A stretch of 6,222 nucleotides of DNA, taken from positions 1-6,222 of the forward strand of contig JAKURJ010000092.1 in assembly GCA_022452125.1 (NCBI GenBank). The letters are read 5' to 3'. The notes under the pieces were generated by a model. The model saw only the letters and a list, made by a program, of their open reading frames with translations. It searched no databases and was not told where the DNA came from. The position numbers and the translations under genes were made by a program. Shown piece by piece: positions 1 through 6,222 of this stretch. The stretch comes from Candidatus Poseidoniaceae archaeon (GTDB lineage: Archaea > Thermoplasmatota > Poseidoniia > Poseidoniales > Poseidoniaceae). The first letter of the stretch is position 1, and every line of letters begins with the position of its first letter.

Positions 1-833
1 ATTGTGGGGTCATTGGATCTGGAGCATCACGCGGTTTGGACATCCCAGTCAGGGTTAGATTGCTCGATAAGGAATCAAAGAGGGCATTGGATGACCCTGA
101 TGGGTTACTCGAACAGGTTCTTGTTGCTTGGAAAAATGCCGGCCATTCTGTTCCGAATGGTGAACTGTACTGGTCTGTTAAATCTGAGATTCCTCCAAGA
201 CAGGGCTTGAAATCAAGTTCTGCAGTCGCTGTAGCTGCGATTAAAGCGCTTTGTGATGCTACTGAAATAGAATTAGAAAATGCAGACATTGTTGACATCG
301 CAGCGGCTGCGCAATTATCTGCAGGCGTCTCAATAACAGGAAGTTTCGACGATTCATGGGCCGCGTTGGAGGGTGGATGGAAGCTAGTCAATGCAAATGC
401 TGAAGATGCTCGCTCAGGCTTATTGCTTGAATCACCAGGTCCGCCATCAGATGATTGGTCAGTAATTTTAGTCTGCAGAGGAGATCGAGAAAAGAGGCCA
501 GAATTAGAGGATTTTACTCTACACCAACAGGCATTCGTTCAAGCACTAAATGCACTGCAGGAAGGCAACGACCTTGTTGCTCTGACTTGGAATGGCAGAG
601 GTGTTATCGGTGCTTTGAATGACCCTGTTGGAAGAAGATTGACCAATGACGCGTTCGTTAACGGGGGAAGGGCTGCGGGAATCAGTGGCTCAGGTCCCGC
701 CATTGTGATATTTGCATCTTCAGTGAGTGGACCAACTATTGAAAGAATCAAACAATGGTACAGTAAAAATGACTCAATGAAAGTGATTGAAACTAAGGTT
801 ATCAATGCTGATTTCGGTTCTATGGACGAATAA
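1..833 (+). CDS. aroK: Archaeal-type (GHMP) shikimate kinase, 5' end cut by window edge
   Basis: This protein phosphorylates shikimate with ATP to give shikimate 3-phosphate in the cytoplasmic aromatic amino-acid pathway. The frame is open from base 3, giving 276 visible residues; the true start lies before the window. The TTG at 36 is not the start, because the codons before it (GSGASRGLDI) fit the family's N-terminal Gly-rich segment ending in a G-[IL]-D-[IL] stretch. The ATP-binding GHMP motif PPRQGLKSSSAVAVA lies at about visible residues 64-78. The archaeal shikimate-kinase signature GVSITGSFDDSWAALEGG follows at 108-125 and includes the acidic pair expected near the active site. The C-terminal GHMP motif GISGSGPAIVIF is at about 226-237. 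Known archaeal enzymes are about 280-290 residues, so only roughly 10-20 residues are missing. It shares no homology with bacterial P-loop AroK. Chorismate synthase follows after 42 nt, which supports shikimate rather than homoserine or mevalonate as substrate. Confidence 0.93.
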   Translation, partial: CGVIGSGASRGLDIPVRVRLLDKESKRALDDPDGLLEQVLVAWKNAGHSVPNGELYWSVKSEIPPRQGLKSSSAVAVAAIKALCDATEIELENADIVDIAAAAQLSAGVSITGSFDDSWAALEGGWKLVNANAEDARSGLLLESPGPPSDDWSVILVCRGDREKRPELEDFTLHQQAFVQALNALQEGNDLVALTWNGRGVIGALNDPVGRRLTNDAFVNGGRAAGISGSGPAIVIFASSVSGPTIERIKQWYSKNDSMKVIETKVINADFGSMDE

Positions 834-875
834 CCATATTCTTGAATGAAAGCCTGCTGAACCACTCTGATACTC

Positions 876-1865
876 ATGCGGATGAGCCTAGGCGATAACA
901 TGGTCGTGACTCTATTTGGAGAGTCACATGGCCCCGCAGTAGGCGCTCTTATAGAAGGAATGCCGCCAAATATCGAGCTTGATGCTGAACAACTAGTTGC
1001 CGACATGATTGCGAGGAGACCTGGTTCGGGCTTAGCCAGTAAAAGGAAGGAAACCGATGAGGTTGAAATACTGTCAGGAGTGCACTCTGGCAAGAGTACA
1101 GGAATGCCTATTCTTCTTCTAATAAAGAACCGAGATGTTCGTTCTAAGGATTATTCATTCTTGCCTTATCAACCCCGCCCGGGTCATGTTGACCATCCTA
1201 TCAATGTGAAGACTGAAGGCGCTGCTGACCTCAGAGGCGGCGGTTCTTTCTCTGCTAGGTTAACTGCTGGTTTAGTCGCAGCAGCATCGCTTTCCCGCAA
1301 CTTGTTACCACCTGAATGGAAAATCGAGGCAAAAGTCGGAGCGCTAGGCGGACTAGAAGGCGACGCGGGGATTGAATTAGCCGAACAAGCCCGTAAAGAC
1401 GGCGATTCCTTGGGAAGTCGTGTTGACTTGGTCATTTCTGGACTACCAGTAGGATTTGGTGAACCATGGTTTGAAGGGATTGAACCTGCACTAGCGAGAG
1501 CACTAATGGCAATTCCAGCTGCTCGAGCAGTAGAATTCGGCCGAGGAGTAAATGCTGGCCAGATGAGAGGAAGCCAGCATAATGACAAATGGGGCAAGGA
1601 TATGTCATTGTCTGAAGGTGCTGACGGAGCATTGGGAGGTATGGCAAGCGGAGCACCTATCCATGTTAGGATTACTTTCAAGCCACCTAGTGGAATTTCT
1701 AAGCCTCAAGAAACATTCAATCAAGTCACAGAGATGATGGAAGAGCTGGCAATCAAAGGAAGACATGACCCCGTTATTGCACCAAGAGCACGCCCAGTCG
1801 TGGAAGCGGTGGCAAGATTGGTTATCGCAGACCTTGGGATACAGGGAGGATATATCGATGAATGA
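876..1865 (+). CDS. aroC: Chorismate synthase
   Basis: This enzyme removes phosphate from 5-enolpyruvylshikimate 3-phosphate to form chorismate, using reduced FMN. The protein has 329 residues from the ATG at 876; an ATG at 882 gives 327 residues and is equally plausible. No clear Shine-Dalgarno site precedes either, and a stop at 858-860 limits further extension. Family motifs appear in order: FGESHG (His18), RRPG (47-50), KETDEVEILSG (58-68), GKSTGMPI (72-79), RPGH (His104), DLRGGG (118-123), GSQHNDKW, FKPPSGISKPQ and GRHDP. Both family-conserved histidines are present. Divergence is seen after RPGH, where VDH replaces the usual ADY, and in GGGSFSARLTA, which resembles the GGGHFSGRLTA variant of some clostridial enzymes more than the common GGGRSSARET. 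The length is slightly below the usual 350-400. It follows shikimate kinase and overlaps the aspartate kinase start by 8 nt. Confidence 0.95.
   Translation: MRMSLGDNMVVTLFGESHGPAVGALIEGMPPNIELDAEQLVADMIARRPGSGLASKRKETDEVEILSGVHSGKSTGMPILLLIKNRDVRSKDYSFLPYQPRPGHVDHPINVKTEGAADLRGGGSFSARLTAGLVAAASLSRNLLPPEWKIEAKVGALGGLEGDAGIELAEQARKDGDSLGSRVDLVISGLPVGFGEPWFEGIEPALARALMAIPAARAVEFGRGVNAGQMRGSQHNDKWGKDMSLSEGADGALGGMASGAPIHVRITFKPPSGISKPQETFNQVTEMMEELAIKGRHDPVIAPRARPVVEAVARLVIADLGIQGGYIDE
1844..1850 (+). promoter_or_regulatory. Shine-Dalgarno site of the aspartate kinase gene
   Basis: The GGGAGGA sequence lies inside the 3' end of aroC, with 7 nt between it and the ATG at 1858. It decides the aspartate kinase start in favour of 1858 over the upstream in-frame ATG at 1765, which lies deep inside aroC and would add 31 residues before the conserved N-terminal KFGGS motif. 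Confidence 0.8.
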
Positions 1866-3102
1866 TATCGTTGTCCACAAATTTGGTGGTTCTTGTCTTC
1901 GTGACGGAAATGACATCGACCAAATTGCTGAAATTATCAGTGACACCGAAGGGCGGCCGATCATCGTCGTATCTGCACTTTGGGGCATGACTGATAGATT
2001 GATTCGTGCATCGAGGGAACCAAGATATGCTAGCAGATTGGTTCAAGATTTGACATACCAGCATTTGAGGTTCGCCCCGGGCCTAGATACTGGTGAATTT
2101 GGTGAATTATTCAACAGGGTAATTTCAGGGATTTCTAAGGAGTTACTCAAACTTTCCAGTGGTGAAGAATCCTTACGTTCTGAAAACCTAATTCTAGCCG
2201 CTGGCGAAAGACTCAGTGCCTTAGCAGTAGCTCACCGACTAAGAGAATGTGGTATTGAAGGCGCTCACCCGGTTGGAGCAGAAGATATTGGATTAAGATT
2301 GAAAGGCATTGGTAGAGCGAAAGAAATCGACATCGAATCTTCAAGCCTGAACCTTGATCGCCAAGAACTCGGAGGTGTACCGATTCTAACTGGCTGGTTT
2401 GGGGAGGGAGACGATGGTAACATTGCACTTCTAACCAGAGGAGGTTCAGATCATTCTGCTGCAGCATTTGCTAGCCTCATGAATGCATCAAAGTTGATTC
2501 TATGGAAGGATGTTGACGGAATTAAACAGCTCAACCCACGATGGGGGATTGATACCCCTGCAATCCCATACTTGGGCTATGGACAGGCTGCTGAACTTTC
2601 GATGCACGGGACACCGGTAATCCATCCAGCTACCGTTTTCCCCTTGATTGAAGAAGGAATACCAATCGAAATCAAGAATTTCCATAACCGTGATTCAACG
2701 GCCTCTACTGTCATTGGACCTGATATCGCAACAGACGAAGTTATCGCAATCGGTTGCCAACCAGGAGTTGCAATAATTACTAATGACAAGCCATTGAGTA
2801 GTGATTTACTAATGGAGATTGAAAGATTGGGAATTACTCCTTGGTTGATGAAATCGACACCTGAGGGCTTCAAAATCATCTTACCTAAACACGATTTACA
2901 TCATTTAGAAAATATTATTCCTGGAAAAATTGAATTCAAAACTGCAATCATTTCTATCTTAGGAATGCCAGATATCGGAATTGAACACGAATTGGTTTCC
3001 ACAAATGAATACGGAACTAGAATAATCGTTGAAACTGATCAACTGCACGAGAAAATTAGAGAATTGTATCATTCCTTATTCTCTCGCCAAGACTGCAAGT
3101 GA
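1858..3102 (+). CDS. lysC: Aspartate kinase with divergent C-terminal ACT region
   Basis: This enzyme phosphorylates aspartate to 4-phosphoaspartate, the first step towards lysine, threonine, methionine and aspartate semialdehyde. The protein has 414 residues from the ATG at 1858, chosen for its GGGAGGA site and because VVHKFGGS then falls at residues 5-12. The kinase domain (about 1-285) shows KFGGS (8-12), VSALWGMTD (38-46), AGERLSA (115-121), TRGGSDHSA (193-201), KDVDG (217-221), NPR (226-228), AAELSMHGTPVIHP (244-257) and IPIEIKN (268-274). Usual family forms are KFGGT, GRGGSD, TDVDG and DPR, so several positions are conservative or unusual variants. Residues about 294-414 correspond to the ACT regulatory part. 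The second ACT unit seems to lack its first helix: SILG (366-369) is followed almost at once by LVSTNEYGTRIIVE. No homoserine dehydrogenase domain is attached. Its start overlaps aroC and its 3' end overlaps the opposing membrane-protein gene. The symbol is the generic one for monofunctional aspartate kinase; feedback specificity cannot be told. Confidence 0.9.
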   Translation: MNDIVVHKFGGSCLRDGNDIDQIAEIISDTEGRPIIVVSALWGMTDRLIRASREPRYASRLVQDLTYQHLRFAPGLDTGEFGELFNRVISGISKELLKLSSGEESLRSENLILAAGERLSALAVAHRLRECGIEGAHPVGAEDIGLRLKGIGRAKEIDIESSSLNLDRQELGGVPILTGWFGEGDDGNIALLTRGGSDHSAAAFASLMNASKLILWKDVDGIKQLNPRWGIDTPAIPYLGYGQAAELSMHGTPVIHPATVFPLIEEGIPIEIKNFHNRDSTASTVIGPDIATDEVIAIGCQPGVAIITNDKPLSSDLLMEIERLGITPWLMKSTPEGFKIILPKHDLHHLENIIPGKIEFKTAIISILGMPDIGIEHELVSTNEYGTRIIVETDQLHEKIRELYHSLFSRQDCK

Positions 3103-3983
3103 GTTGGTAGGTCCAGAGCGAACAACGCACCTACAACCAAGAATACGAATAGTGTTCCAAGTGCAACACCGTATACTGAAATCAATTCTACTGATTCTTC
3201 CATTCTCAAATCGGTTTGTTCTGAGAACAAAGAGATGAATGCTGGTAAGATTGTGTTAACTGAAAGAACTAGCATTGCTAAGCTTCCTGCAATTAGTGGA
3301 TTGATTACAAGCGAGCGGTGATACTTACCAACAATCTTCTTCACGTTCATTACGTAAACTTCACGGGTTCTAATTGAGGTATCAAGCATGCTGAATCTGA
3401 TTACGCCATTTGAGAGTTCAAAGTACATGACAAGTAGTACTGCGTAAACAACGACCAGAATTGTTAGCAGGAATTGGCTGTCACCAAATCCAAACAAATC
3501 TTGAGAGAGTGAAACCTTAGAAGATGCGAAACGCATTACTGAAAGGATGAACAAGACATAAGATGTAAGCAAAAATCTAGCATCCCTAGACATTGTACCC
3601 CAAAATCCAGTCCCAATTGCACCTGCAACTACCATCAATTGTAGAATATTTGCAACGGTCATTGAACCAGTAATTGCAAACCAAATTGTTCCGACTGCAG
3701 GAGTAACGATGTATGTTAGTATGCCCAGAGCAATCAAAACACCATAGCAACCTAGCTGCAAATTTTGTACCATCTTGTCCGCAGGAAGGAACTTCATCTT
3801 AGGGACCAAAGGCCCTCCAAGTAGACTCTCAACGAATGAAGGAATTTCAACGGTTGGAATTGCGTCCTTTGGAATATCTCCAGATGCATTGCCTTTGGCT
3901 GCTAACTTTTTCCTAGAAGGAGCGGAAGAGCGGACGGTCTTACCGTCGTATAGGTGAGCGGTGTCTCCTGATTTTGCTGCCAT
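3069..3983 (-). CDS. Polytopic membrane protein of unknown family, third gene of the MoxR-DUF58 block
   Basis: I do not recognise this 304-residue protein. Residues 1-70 are hydrophilic, rich in Lys, Ser, Ala and Pro, and contain the basic run SRKKLAAK (23-30); there is no signal peptide. About six hydrophobic segments follow, at roughly 74-94, 99-127, 136-151, 170-188, 225-250 and 266-289. A basic loop at about 203-224 (TREVYVMNVKKIVGKYHRS) is likely cytoplasmic. The C-terminus is short and charged. No catalytic motif is visible, and it lacks the transglutaminase or DUF4129 signatures often seen in MoxR-DUF58 operons. The ATG at 3983 is 12 nt after the DUF58 stop and has a strong ribosome site, so the two are almost certainly co-transcribed. 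Its last 34 nt overlap the end of the convergent aspartate kinase gene. A role as membrane partner of the MoxR/DUF58 pair is inferred from context only. That it is a real gene is well supported; its function is unknown. Confidence 0.85.
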   Translation of the reverse strand: MAAKSGDTAHLYDGKTVRSSAPSRKKLAAKGNASGDIPKDAIPTVEIPSFVESLLGGPLVPKMKFLPADKMVQNLQLGCYGVLIALGILTYIVTPAVGTIWFAITGSMTVANILQLMVVAGAIGTGFWGTMSRDARFLLTSYVLFILSVMRFASSKVSLSQDLFGFGDSQFLLTILVVVYAVLLVMYFELSNGVIRFSMLDTSIRTREVYVMNVKKIVGKYHRSLVINPLIAGSLAMLVLSVNTILPAFISLFSEQTDLRMEESVELISVYGVALGTLFVFLVVGALFALDLPTHLQSWRENKE

Positions 3984-3986
3984 TAA

Positions 3987-3995
3987 TCTCCCTCC
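3987..3995 (-). promoter_or_regulatory. Shine-Dalgarno site of the membrane-protein gene
   Basis: Read on the minus strand, the 12-nt gap after the DUF58 stop codon holds GGAGGGAGA, ending 3 nt before the ATG at 3983. The GGAGG core is 7 nt from the start, a good spacing. It is the strongest purine-rich site in the right-hand block and supports re-initiation after DUF58 translation ends. Confidence 0.75.
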
Positions 3996-5309
3996 TCAGA
4001 ATCCTCTTGCACCTGCTAGTGCGGTTGATAGTAGCATATCAGGCTCCCAATCCATGATGTTGACACCCAATCCTCTTAGTTCGCTGATTAGGACGTCTCT
4101 CTCAGTCTTCAGAACTTCGTACCCAGTGCGGTCTAACCTCTTAGCATCGAATTCGAATTCAAGGCTAGAAGGTGATAGAACGGTTACGTCGAAATCACGT
4201 GCTCTGAAGTCTCTTAGTGCGCTAACTACGGTAGGATCATCTTCCAGGTTCGATAGAACGATGATTGGGCTACCCTTGTTTATGTGCGGAAGAATCCTGT
4301 TCACAACTACTTGCAAAGGAATGTTTCCTCTAGCCATAGCACCGGCAAGTTTTGTCAGAATGACGTACAACTGCTTCTTTCCAGTATCACGGTCAACGCT
4401 GACTACTTCATCGCCATAGGTGATTAGACCGACGGAGTCACGTCGGCCAAGGAAATACTGAGCAAGGCTTGCAGCTGCTCTAGTTGAGTAGACCAGAGCG
4501 TTCCTTGAAACAGGACCTGTTTCGGAAACCGCACGTGAATCAACAATCAGAATAATATCGCTGACTGCGTCTCTTTCACGCTCGTTGACCATCAACTTCC
4601 CACTTCTTGCGTAAGCGGACCAATTGATTGCACGGAACGAATCACCTTCGAAATACTCACGGAGTGAGTAGAATTCTGAACCAGGACCTGGTTGGCGAAT
4701 ATTCACCGCTCCAGTGAAAATCTTTGGTACTCGAGACTTGACGAATGTATCTTTCAAATCTTCCATCTTAGGGAACACAAGGAAATCATTGTAGACATGC
4801 AGTTCCTTTTCCTTGTGGAACAGTCCGAATGGATCTTGGACACGAACAGCAACCGGTCCAAGGCTGTAAAATCCTCTAAGTGGACATTCAACAGTGTATT
4901 CGATGAAAGTCTCACGGCGTGGACCAAGTTCCATTAGAATGTAGTTTGCACCATCTTTGATACGCATTACTTCAGGAACTCGGTCTTTTACTTCCAAAAT
5001 CTTACCCAAAGCTGAGTGATTTTGCATTCGCAGCGTGACTCCAACTTCTCCGTCTTCGAATATTCTAGCACTGGAGAGCTTACGCATGGCCGAAACATTG
5101 GACAGAGAGACTCCTTCCTCTCCAGACCATTCTTCTGCACGGCGGCCGCTAGCAGCAACATCAGCGTGACCGCCGAATAATGCTGCCCAAGTTAGGAACA
5201 CGAAGATTACCACAGCAATGGTAACCAATTGTGAATTCCTCAATGTTAGACCTAGTAGGTACATTGCTACCGCTAGGGAACCTAACATTGCACTCTTACG
5301 ACTCCACAT
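3996..5309 (-). CDS. DUF58-family membrane-anchored protein with VWA-like domain
   Basis: This is a 437-residue DUF58 protein, the usual genetic partner of MoxR ATPases. Two hydrophobic segments at about 7-24 and 28-46 anchor the N-terminus, and the bulk should be soluble. Residues about 85-165 look like a beta-rich domain (ECPLRGFYSLGPVAVRVQDPFGLF at 141-164 carries the conserved RG-x-Y-x-L-GP and DPFGLF patterns). The DUF58 core is at about 210-258: GSEFYSLREYFEGD, then FRAINWSAYARSGKLMV, then the strand DIILIVDSR. The following region to about 380 resembles a von Willebrand A fold. The MIDAS position reads DSRAVS (257-262), not DxSxS, so metal binding may be weakened; many DUF58 proteins are similar. 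It starts 33 nt after the MoxR stop, and the membrane-protein gene starts 12 nt after its own stop. The biochemical role is unknown; MoxR-DUF58 pairs are proposed to help assemble or activate protein complexes. Confidence 0.92.
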   Translation of the reverse strand: MWSRKSAMLGSLAVAMYLLGLTLRNSQLVTIAVVIFVFLTWAALFGGHADVAASGRRAEEWSGEEGVSLSNVSAMRKLSSARIFEDGEVGVTLRMQNHSALGKILEVKDRVPEVMRIKDGANYILMELGPRRETFIEYTVECPLRGFYSLGPVAVRVQDPFGLFHKEKELHVYNDFLVFPKMEDLKDTFVKSRVPKIFTGAVNIRQPGPGSEFYSLREYFEGDSFRAINWSAYARSGKLMVNERERDAVSDIILIVDSRAVSETGPVSRNALVYSTRAAASLAQYFLGRRDSVGLITYGDEVVSVDRDTGKKQLYVILTKLAGAMARGNIPLQVVVNRILPHINKGSPIIVLSNLEDDPTVVSALRDFRARDFDVTVLSPSSLEFEFDAKRLDRTGYEVLKTERDVLISELRGLGVNIMDWEPDMLLSTALAGARGF

Positions 5310-5317
5310 GCTAATCG

Positions 5318-5324
5318 CCTCTCT
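5318..5324 (-). promoter_or_regulatory. Shine-Dalgarno-like site of the DUF58 gene
   Basis: On the minus strand AGAGAGG lies 8 nt before the ATG at 5309, within the 33-nt gap after the MoxR stop codon. It supports the 5309 start, which also gives a sensible N-terminal membrane anchor. The match to GGAGG is weaker than for the next gene. Confidence 0.55.
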
Positions 5325-5342
5325 ATTTCAGTTTAGAAAATA

Positions 5343-6222
5343 TCAGACGGTTGGTACTGGAACTTCTCGCAAAATTGTTTGAATTACTTCTCCAGATTCC
5401 AATCCCTTGATTTGATGTTCTGGCTTGAGGATAATTCTGTGTGCGATTGCAAGTTCAGCAACTGTCTTGATGTCATCAGGTGTTACGAAATCACGGCCAC
5501 GTAGAGCTGCTGCTGCACGTGAGGTCTTCAGGAGAGCCTGAGAACCACGAGGCGATGAACCTACGAGAACACGAGGATCTTCACGGGTTCGGCTTACGAT
5601 TTCAACCATGTACATACGCAATGCAGGATCGACGTAAACGTCTTCACATGCTTGCTGCATAGCAATTACTCTCTGTGGGTCGGTTATGACGTCGACATCG
5701 ACTGCGTCCTTACCACGGGTGATACGGCGGGCTAGAATCTCATCTTCGTCCGCACGGTCTGGGTAACCAACGCTCATCTTGAACATGAAACGGTCCAACT
5801 GCGCTTCAGGAAGCGGGTAGGTACCTTCTTGCTCAACAGGGTTCTGTGTTGCCATAACAATGAACGGTGCTGGTAGTTTGTGAGTGACTGTTCCGATAGT
5901 CACCTGCTTCTCCTGCATAGCCTCAAGCAAAGCTGCTTGGGTCTTAGGAGGAGCACGGTTAATCTCGTCAGCTAGTAGCAGGTTACAAAATAGCGGACCT
6001 GGCTTGAAGGTAAATTCTCCCTTCTTAGCATCGTAGATGTTTGTACCGGTAATATCTGCAGGTAGCAAATCCGGGGTGAACTGCACACGCTTGAAGTCAC
6101 AACCCAACGCATCTGCGAAGGTGTTGGTCATCAAAGTCTTAGCAAGTCCTGGGTAATCTTCGAACAGTAGGGTACCGTTCGAGAGGATGTTAATCAGAAC
6201 GTTGTCAATACCGTGGCTCTTA
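5343..6222 (-). CDS. MoxR-family AAA+ ATPase, 5' end cut by window edge
   Basis: This is a MoxR-type AAA+ ATPase thought to act as an ATP-driven chaperone on VWA-type partners, here the DUF58 protein encoded next. The frame stays open on the minus strand to the right edge, giving about 292 complete visible residues. The TTG at 6134 is not the start, because Walker A lies before it: EDYPGLAKT at visible residues 21-29 (E-x-x-PG-x-AKT is the MoxR form). Walker B is LLADEINRAPPKTQAALLEAM (starting near 81), with catalytic Asp85-Glu86. Sensor 1 is in MATQNPVEQEGTYPLPEAQ (Asn127), followed by LDRF (142-145) with a likely arginine finger. The C-terminal lid has SSPRGSQALLK (222-232) and FVTPDDI. 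MoxR proteins are about 310-330 residues, so roughly 20-35 N-terminal residues are missing. Lysine codons are 14 AAG to 1 AAA, suggesting good expression. It heads the visible part of a three-gene block; its promoter would be outside the window. Confidence 0.95.
   Translation of the reverse strand, partial: KSHGIDNVLINILSNGTLLFEDYPGLAKTLMTNTFADALGCDFKRVQFTPDLLPADITGTNIYDAKKGEFTFKPGPLFCNLLLADEINRAPPKTQAALLEAMQEKQVTIGTVTHKLPAPFIVMATQNPVEQEGTYPLPEAQLDRFMFKMSVGYPDRADEDEILARRITRGKDAVDVDVITDPQRVIAMQQACEDVYVDPALRMYMVEIVSRTREDPRVLVGSSPRGSQALLKTSRAAAALRGRDFVTPDDIKTVAELAIAHRIILKPEHQIKGLESGEVIQTILREVPVPTV

Noticed and set aside
834..875. Possible promoter in the 42-nt gap before aroC (AT-rich CCATATTC)
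   Set aside because: There is no convincing TATA box or purine-rich BRE, and the gap is short enough for read-through from shikimate kinase.
539..1093. Minus-strand open frame of 184 codons across the shikimate kinase/chorismate synthase junction
   Set aside because: It is antisense to two well-supported enzymes, has no recognisable domain and Ser/Pro/Ile-rich low-quality composition, and has no fitting operon context.
1184..1681. Minus-strand open frame of 165 codons inside aroC
   Set aside because: It is a shadow of the chorismate synthase coding frame; the protein is Pro/Ser/Ala-rich without motifs.
1765..1857. Upstream in-frame extension of aspartate kinase from the ATG at 1765
   Set aside because: It would add 31 residues that merely overlap aroC; the 1858 ATG has GGGAGGA at 7 nt and puts KFGGS at the normal N-terminal position.
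3961..4419. Plus-strand open frame of 152 codons opposite the DUF58 gene end
   Set aside because: It is antisense to the conserved VWA-like part of DUF58 and to the strong ribosome site of the next gene; no family resemblance.
3359..5590. Exact 12-nt repeat CTTCACGGGTTC at 3359-3370 and 5579-5590
   Set aside because: Both copies encode Thr-Arg-Glu in the same strand and codon style in unrelated proteins; one pair of 12-mers is expected by coding coincidence.

Overview
The window looks like a piece of an archaeal chromosome, most likely a marine euryarchaeon of the Thermoplasmata side (Marine Group II/III-like). This is inferred from three things. The shikimate kinase is of the archaeal GHMP type, not the bacterial P-loop AroK type. 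It sits directly before a chorismate synthase. The base composition is moderate, and GGAGG-type ribosome sites are used in tightly packed operons. No rRNA, tRNA or other taxonomic marker is present, so the lineage is only a moderate-confidence guess.

There are two convergent three-gene blocks that meet tail to tail at about 3.1 kb. The left block (1-3102, + strand) is amino-acid biosynthesis: a 5'-truncated shikimate kinase, chorismate synthase and aspartate kinase. The last two overlap by 8 nt, which suggests translational coupling. The first two carry out late steps of the shikimate pathway; the 3-phosphoshikimate 1-carboxyvinyltransferase step that lies between them is not in the window. 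Aspartate kinase begins the aspartate family. In many archaea aspartate semialdehyde is also a precursor of the aromatic ring, so this grouping may be metabolically meaningful.

The right block (6222-3069, - strand, transcribed right to left) is a 5'-truncated MoxR-family AAA+ ATPase, a membrane-anchored DUF58 protein and a polytopic membrane protein of unknown family. MoxR-DUF58 pairs are widespread and are thought to act as a chaperone and VWA-like partner in assembling or activating complexes. The third gene is probably a functional partner at the membrane.

The two blocks share a 34-nt overlap of their 3' coding ends, leaving no intergenic space for conventional terminators. They also differ in codon choice: lysine AAG is used in about 44% of lysine codons on the left and about 83% on the right. 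Gaps between same-strand genes are 42 nt or less, and no stretch over 300 nt lacks a gene. I saw no mobile element, CRISPR array or RNA gene. The oddest points are a shortened C-terminal ACT region in the aspartate kinase, the unrecognised membrane protein in the MoxR block, the convergent overlap and the codon-usage contrast. I do not see a clearly novel multi-gene system.
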